Positions 55,301-63,200 of a DNA stretch of 64,000 nucleotides are shown here, piece by piece. The notes under the pieces are model-generated. The model made no database searches and was not told the origin of the DNA. It saw only the letters and a program-made list of their open reading frames with translations. The position numbers were made by a program, and so were the translations under genes. Positions within the stretch are counted from its first letter, which is position 1. The number at the start of each line of letters is the position of its first letter. The stretch is from Elgaria multicarinata webbii (taxonomy: Eukaryota; Chordata; Lepidosauria; Squamata; Anguidae), in NCBI RefSeq assembly GCF_023053635.1, contig NC_086188.1, positions 3,241,001-3,305,000 on the forward strand. Reading direction: 5' to 3'.

Positions 55301-58300
55301 TAGGTGAAGAAGGGTCATGCTGGCTGGGAATGATGGGAATTGCAGCCCAGCACTTCTGGAAGGCACTACATAAGACGAGCCCTGATGTTGGATCAGACCA
55401 AGGGTCCATCTAGTCCCACATTCTGTTCATACAGGGACCAGCCAGCTGTACACAGGAAACCCATAAGCAGGAAATGAGTGCAACAGCACTCTTCCACCCA
55501 TGTTCCCCAGCAACTGGTGTAAATGGACTTCCTGCCTCTGATACCAGAGGTAGCATAGAGCCATCAGGACTAGTACCCTTTTATAGCCTTCTCCACCGGC
55601 TTTAGTCAGTCTAGTCCCACCCATAATACTTTTTTTAAAAATTCTATGAGAATCAGCCTTCTTTATGAAATAATATATTTAAAGATTGGATGAAAGAGCT
55701 TAAAGGTACAATCCCATGCAAGTTTAGAGAGAGGAAAAGCCTCCAGCTTCCTGGCTGGAGCATGCTGGGAGTTGCAGGCCTTTTCTCTTTCTAAACTTGC
55801 ACAGGATTGCGCCCTGAGTCTTAAAAACCAATCGTGATAAGGAAAAGCTGCTATGCTGAGGGGAGGGAGCTTTCATCGGAAATGTGATTTCGGACTCGAT
55901 GGGTGTTTTGAGCCCAGCAAAAACCCCTGGCTCTCATGTTGGAGTTCCCCACTTCCTTGTTGTTTTGCTGCCTAAAGGGGAAAGTGTTCCCAAAGCTGAA
56001 GAAAAGAAGCCCCCAAGGGTCTTCGGAGTCCGCGTCAGACAAGGAAGATGACGAGGCGACGGACTATGTCTTCAGGATCCTCTATCCCAGCATGCAGTCG
56101 GAGTTTGGTGAGTTTACTTGTGCCGTAGAAACTGGAGAAACCGGTTGACTCTCAAGTGAGACTTAATGTCTGACCTCAGGCTAACTTTTTATGTTACTGT
56201 GTGTTATAAAGGAAGGTACAAGTATATCATTCCTATATCGTATTTATTGTACCACAGCGCACCCCTCCCAAATCAATATATACAACAAAGTAAGTCGTTG
56301 ACCAAATATTTTACACCTTGAGTTAATTTCAAGCTATGAAAATGGGTTCAAAAATAGGATCTTTCCAGATGGAACACCGTGGCCTGGTTTGCATTTTACA
56401 ATGACCTACAATTTTTGTAAAAATCATGGGTTGCCATGCACAAGGCAACGTGCTGACACATGCTTTCCGAATGCTCTCACTGCAAGCGGGAGCAACTGAA
56501 CAATACGGGGATGTTCTGTTCCTGGGCTGTTCGCTGTGATGTTTGAACCAGGAATGCTGGCTTGTCTCTCCTAACAAGCCAGAGAAAGAACCCATGGTTC
56601 TTGAGTAATTTCTCTGGCTTGGCAGGGAAGAGTTAAGTCAGAGTTCTTTATTTGTACATGAAGTTAGCCAAACCACTGTAAGATGTATTACGCTTTATAA
56701 ACAGAGTTGCCTTACAACCAAAGTGGATTTTTATCCTTGACACCACAGACGGAAGGTCCATGGGTTGTTTAGCTGCTCCCGCTTGCAGTGGGAGTGAGTG
56801 GACAGATGCATCAGTTTGCATGCACCACTTTGCAACAAGCCACGTTTAAAAAACAAACAAACGTGGGTTGTCATTACATGCGAACTGGCCCATTAAAATC
56901 CCGCATCGAGAAAGGCCAAATTCTAGAAGGCAGCAGGCCAGGAAGGCATAGAGATAGCCGAAGCATCAGGAGGTAAACACATTTTTCCAAAGTGTTGATA
57001 TCAAAAATGCACTGGGTTCAACACATATGCGTGTGCGCAGAAAGTAGGAAAGGCCGTCGTCCGTGGTCAAACACATGCCTTGTACACACAACGTCTCACG
57101 TTCCGATCTGGGAAAGACTTTTTGCTGTGTGGGGCCATGGAGAGTTGCTGATCCCAATCAGAGTAGGCTGGATGGACAAACAATTTAACCTGGTAGGAGG
57201 CCTCCTCCTACATAGAATCATAGAATAACAGAGTTGGAAGGGGCCTACAAGGCCATTGAGTCCAACCCCCTGCTCAATGCAGGAATCCACCCTAAAGCAT
57301 CCCGGACAGATGGTTGTCCAGCTGCCTCTTGAAGGCCTCTAGTGTGGGAGAGCCCACAACCTCCCTAGGTAACTGATTCCATTGTCGTACTGCTCTAACA
57401 GTCAGGAAGTTTTTCCTGATGTCCAGCCGGAATCTGGCTTCCTGTAACTTGAGCCCGTTATTCCGTGTCCTGCACTCTGGGAGGATCGAGAAGAGATCCT
57501 GGCCCTCCTCTGTGCCCTCCTCATGATGCTGGGTGTGAGAATCTGTAATTGCTGGCGAGGGAAAAGAGGGGAGAACTTTGATCTCAGCAGAGCTTCGGAG
57601 TGTTTTGTTCATTCGGTGCTCAATACCACCAGTGTATACAGTACACAGTACACAGAGTAACATAAGCAAAACCGAAAGGAAAAATACCTTTGCCCTCCAG
57701 AGTTTACAGTCTAAACGAGGGCAGCAAAGGAGAAAGACAAACCATTTGTTGATTGCTTCCTCTAATTCTAAATTGTGTTTGGTTAACTCCTGTATTTGCA
57801 CATTTGGAACCGTTCACCCAAGCTGGCTTAGCTCCCAGCCCCTTGACATGTTACAGCAAAGAAGGAATGTCTGGTTGTGGGTGAACTTTTGAATCTTCTG
57901 TGGGTGTTTCCTTTGGCAAGAGTTCCCTTAGGCAGCTGCACAGATTGGGTCCATCCTCACATTTTGCCTTTTACCCTCTCCCCTTTCTTTCCCGCTTCTT
58001 CAGTTGTTGTTAACGGCCTGTCTTGTCTTCCCCACACTTCTGGCACTGCCGGGGAAGAGAAGGCTGGGATGACTCGGACCGCCGGCAAAGTCGTGGTGAT
58101 CCCCAAGCCGTCTCTGAGACTTCCCGAGGCGACCCTTGACCTCCTGGCCATGTTGGGGTCCAGATGGCACCTCTGTAAAGTTGCTGTCGGCGCGTTGAGG
58201 GTGTCTTGTTTTAGCTTGGTGGCTTGGCTTATGTGTTGGCATTTGTGAATTCAGTCCGGGCAAGTGGCTGGGAGTTCTTCCGCCTTTCCCTGGAATTATT

Positions 58301-60181
58301 GGCAGCCAGTTCCCCTGGGCTGCTTTTCTTGGTGCAAAACTGGAAGGGTATCTAGTGGTATCGCCATTACAGCCGTTGCTCAATTGGAGAAATATTAGTC
58401 GATTCTTTGCTTGGCACCAAAAGGATAGCAACGCGGGCAACCCTGAACTTTGCATAGCATTCCCTGAATTTAGTCCAACTTTAGATTTGGCTATACATTC
58501 AAGGGTGGTGGTGAAAGCAGCAGTAACCGAAAGATTACTCCAGAAGATCGTACCAATATGTTCCTAGGGCCCAGGCCGGGAGAAAGGATTCTCCGGTTGT
58601 GTGTCAAAATCCGCCTCCAGGTTGCACAAGCCCATGATGGTGCCTCTCTGGAGGATCCCAGCCATCTCTGAACCGGGCATTCTTGGCAACCCTATCAATA
58701 TGGTGATGGCCACTAACTTGAGAACGCCCTTGCTTTTGTTAACAAGCCCTGAATTGATTGATTGATGCTTCTCTTCCCTTTCTTTACTAAAAGAATAAAA
58801 ACTTGCTGCAATGGGTTGATGATCATTTGCTTGATTTGCTTGAAACAACACTCAATGTATTCTTGATCTTCCTAATTGGGTTTTTCTCCTTCCTTTCCTC
58901 TCGGCTCCTGGAATAAACTGCTTTTTTCTCATGATGCGGACTTCAGTAAGAATGTGTCCTCCTTTTCCAGCCGCCCAAGACCTGATAGATGCCCCTGGGA
59001 GCGCCCTTCCTTCCATGTGGCAACCGAGCACGCGCAAATCCTCTTGCTCCTCCTGCTCCCAGAGTGGCTCCACGGAGAGTGGCCCGTCCAATGGCTGCAA
59101 CCACGAAAGGTGAGGAAGTGAAGCCTTGAGAGGGGTCTGAGCTCTGCTGGGGACCACGTGTGGCTGCACGAAGGCAAAAGTGGCAGGCAGGGGCCAAACT
59201 GATTGCCCAGTGCCACACTTAACCAAACACCACCCTCTCTTCCCCACAACAGCTGAAAAATAATAATCCAACTGCTGACGTTCTTCTTCATAAAGCAAGA
59301 TGCTCTAGGCTGGAGCAAGGCAATACGCGGGTGGGGTTTTGTTTTCTGTTTTTGTTTTATAATATTTTTATTTTTCAATACTTAAACATACATTAATACA
59401 ATTAAAAGAAAACAACATAATACATTAATGTTGATCACATTAATATCATATATTCTCGCTTAATCTATTTAACATAATCATACTTAACCTAAAAGTGCAC
59501 CCCCCACCTCGGGATCTTATTCCTGTTTCCAAAATCTCATAGTTTCTTCTGCTGGCGGTTTCCCACTTCCCTTAGAAAACACAAATATTAGGAACTGTTT
59601 CCAAATTCCCTCAAAATCATTTGTTTTTGCTATACCTCTCCTCACTTTAATATTACATGTCAATGTATCATTAATAGCAATATCCCATACCTCTTTATAC
59701 CATTCTTCAATACAATAATCACCTTGAATCTTCCAGTTCCTAGCTAGAATTAGCCTTGCTGCAGTCAGCAAATTTGTTATCAATTCCTTAATTTCTTTTT
59801 TACATTTTAAATCTTCATATAGTGAGAGTAATGCAACTCTTGGTGTTTCTTCTAACTTCATTCCAACAATTTCTTCCATCTCAGAAAACACCATCTTCCA
59901 CAACGTTTGCACATATTTACATTCCCACCACATATGAAAATACATTTTTGTTTTTACGATGGCAGTTTGAAAGAAGTATTGCAGAAATGTGTGTGTACTT
60001 TTCATCCCTCTGGTTAAACAGGGCCAGCAGGTTTTTGGTTTGCTTAAAAAAAACCCTGCAGGACCTGTTTGACCAGAAACTATCGACCAGAGGCAAAAGG
60101 AATGGGAGTATGCTATGGGAATAGATGCTTCTTTCAAACCACTTCCACTTCTCTTTAAAAACAAAATGGCAATTATTATTA

Positions 60182-60212
<31 letters not shown>

Positions 60213-63200
60213 TTTATATAGCACCATCAATGTACAAGGTGCTGTACAGAGTAAAACAGTAAATAGCAAGACTCTGCTGCATAGGCTTACATTCTAATAA
60301 AATCATAATGAAACAATAAGGAGGGGAAGAGAATGCAAACAGGCACAGGGTAGGGTAAGCAGGCACAGGGTAGGGTAAAACTAACAGTATAAAGTCTGCA
60401 CAACATCAAGTTTTAAAAGCTTTAGGAAAAAGAAAAGTTTTTAGTTGAGCTTTAAAAGCTGCGATTGAACTTGTAGTTCTCAAATGTTCTGGAAGAGCGT
60501 TCCAGGCGTTCTGGAAGAGCGTTCCAGGCGTAAGGGGCAGCAGAAGAAAATGGACGGAGCCGAGCAAGGCTCAATTGTCTTGTCTGCAGCTTTAGTCACT
60601 CTTTCGAGTACCTCTTTTAGGTGGGATGTCCTGCCTTGGGAAATAAGTGAAAAACAAGGGGGGGGTTTTAAATGAGAGGGTTCCTTGCCAGAATCTAGCT
60701 GTGTCCTTTCTCCCTCTTTGCAGAGCCCCACTGAAGCTGCTGTGTGATAACATGAAGTACCAGATCCTCTCCCGAGCATTTTACGGCTGTGAGTCTGGCT
60801 TATTCCGCTACACCTGCCTAACACTTTCCCCATCCTCTGGCTTTGAAATGCAGCCGTTCTGTTTTTATTTCTGATCTGCTGTGTGTGTGTGGGAAGCATC
60901 TGGTGGTACAGTTTTGGCTGTAAAAATGACCAGAGGGGAATGGCTTAAGCAGACCCACTCATTTCCACACCCCTCTGCTCAAACTGGCAGCCTCCAATGG
61001 CTGCTTTTCATTTTAAATGAAAGTTGGCAGAATGTTACATGCATTTCTCCGCAGCACTTAATTTGGCCCCAGAATGACGCAAGCCGAGAATCCACCCTTG
61101 GTTGTAGGGAGAGCGTTGTCATGAAGGGCAGAAAGGGCTCAGTTCTGCCGCTGTAGTTCATCGGCACCCAAATCTACAGTATAACATAAGAGCAACCTGT
61201 ACTGTTTTTCTTTCGTGTAATTGGGGCAGGCTGGTTGGCAATATGGGAAACGTCAGCATGAGCTGGTGGACAGAGCGTTGGTTTCATTCATTTAAAATGA
61301 AAAGCTGGAGCGTGTTCAGAGGAGGGCAACCAGGATGATCAGGGGTCTGGAAACAAAGCCCTAGGAAGAGAGACTGAAAGAAATGGGCATGTTGAGCCTG
61401 GAGAAGAGGAGATTGAGGGGAGACAGGATAGCACTCTTCAAATACTTAAAAGGTTGTAACACAGAGGAGGGCCAGGATCTCTTCTCGATCCTCCCAGAGT
61501 GCAGGACACGGAACAACGGGCTCAAGTTAAAGGAAGCCAGATTCCAGCTGGACATCAGGAAAAATGTCCTGACTGTTAGAGCAGTATGACAATGGAACCA
61601 GTGCCCTAGGGAGGTTGTGGGCTCTCCCACACTCAAGGCCTTCAAGAGGCAGCTGGACAACCCTCTGTCAGGGATGCTTTAGGGTGGATTCCTGCATTGA
61701 GCAGGGGGTTGGACTTGATGGCCTTGTAGGCCCCTTCCAACTCTACTATTCTATGATTTTGTGAGGCTGCAGCCAGCCTGGTTGGGAATGATAGGAGTTG
61801 TAGTCCGACACATCTGGAGGGCACCAGGTTGTGGAAGGCAGCATTAGGTGTCCTTTGGATGGGTTACAGGTTCTCCCAAGCTAGCACCTGTTCCTTAGCT
61901 GAGATGGAATGGGTGTGACTGTCTTGAAAAGTTCTGCATGGGATTCACTTCTTGCTCCCCGCATCGCAGGGCTCGCCTACTGCCGGCACCTCTCCACGGT
62001 GCGGACCCACCTCTCAGCGCTGGTGAACCACGACATCGTGTCTCCGGATGTGCCGTGCAATGCCGCTGTGGGGCTGACCATGGAGATTTGGGAGAAGTTT
62101 TTGCTGGACAGCACGGTACAGTGCCGCCTTCTTCCTCGGCTCCTCCGTAAACGTTTCCACCTCCCCCTTCGTTCGTTGTTGATGCAGGCCTTGCATTTAT
62201 GAAGCGGTAAATGCAGCTTTTCCCAACCAGGTGCCCTTCATACTAGCTGGGGATGATGAGAGTTGTGGTCACCGGATCGGGGAGGACTGTGGCAATGTCA
62301 CCTCGAGGCGATTATTTTGAGTGCCCTGGAGGGAGCAAAGCACTGAAGCAGAGGGGTTGGGTCTTCATCACGTTTTCTCCACAGAGCTACGAGGAGAAGG
62401 AGCTGCTGCGATTGGTCTACTTTGGAGGGGTCCAACCTGAGATCCGGAAAGCTGTCTGGCCTTTCCTTTTGGGGCATTACCGTTTTGGGATGTCAGAAGC
62501 CGAGAGGAAAGAGGTGAGCACCGTTCAGAACTTTGCATTTATGACCTGTTTCTTAGTGGCAGCGGCATCTATTTCCATTGTTCCTCCTGCGTTGCCTGGG
62601 GAGGTGGGCTCTATCATCTTATGACCATCCACAGGGGTCCTTCTCCGTGAGCCCCTGGCAAAGGAAGTGAGGCAGGTGGCTACTAGGAGCAGGGCCTTCT
62701 CCGCTGTGGCCCCCTGGCTGTGGAATGAGCTCCCCAGAGAGGTCCGCCTGGCGCCGACACTGTACTCCTTTCGTCGCCAGCTGAAGACCTTTTTATTCTC
62801 TCAGTATTTTAACACTTCATTTTAACTTAAATTTAAATTTTACTGTTCTAACTCTGTATTTTAATCTTATATCAATTTTTGCTGCGTGGTTTCATCCTGG
62901 TTATGCTTTTTATACTGTATTTTGTAATTGTGCTTTTAACCTGTTGGCTGTTTTATGATGGTTTTAATTTTTGTGAACCGCCCAGAGAGCTTCGGCTATT
63001 GGGCGGTATAAAAACGTAATAAATAAAATAAAATAAAAATAATAAATAAATAGAAATGACCAGGGCAGACAGACGCACAAGGGTTTAAAAATACAACCGC
63101 TAAAACTATGCTAAATCACTGTTATTCCAATCTAAAAATAATAAAATAGGATGTGTGTCTGACTGTCTGCACCATAGCTCTGAGAACTTGAAACCTAGAT

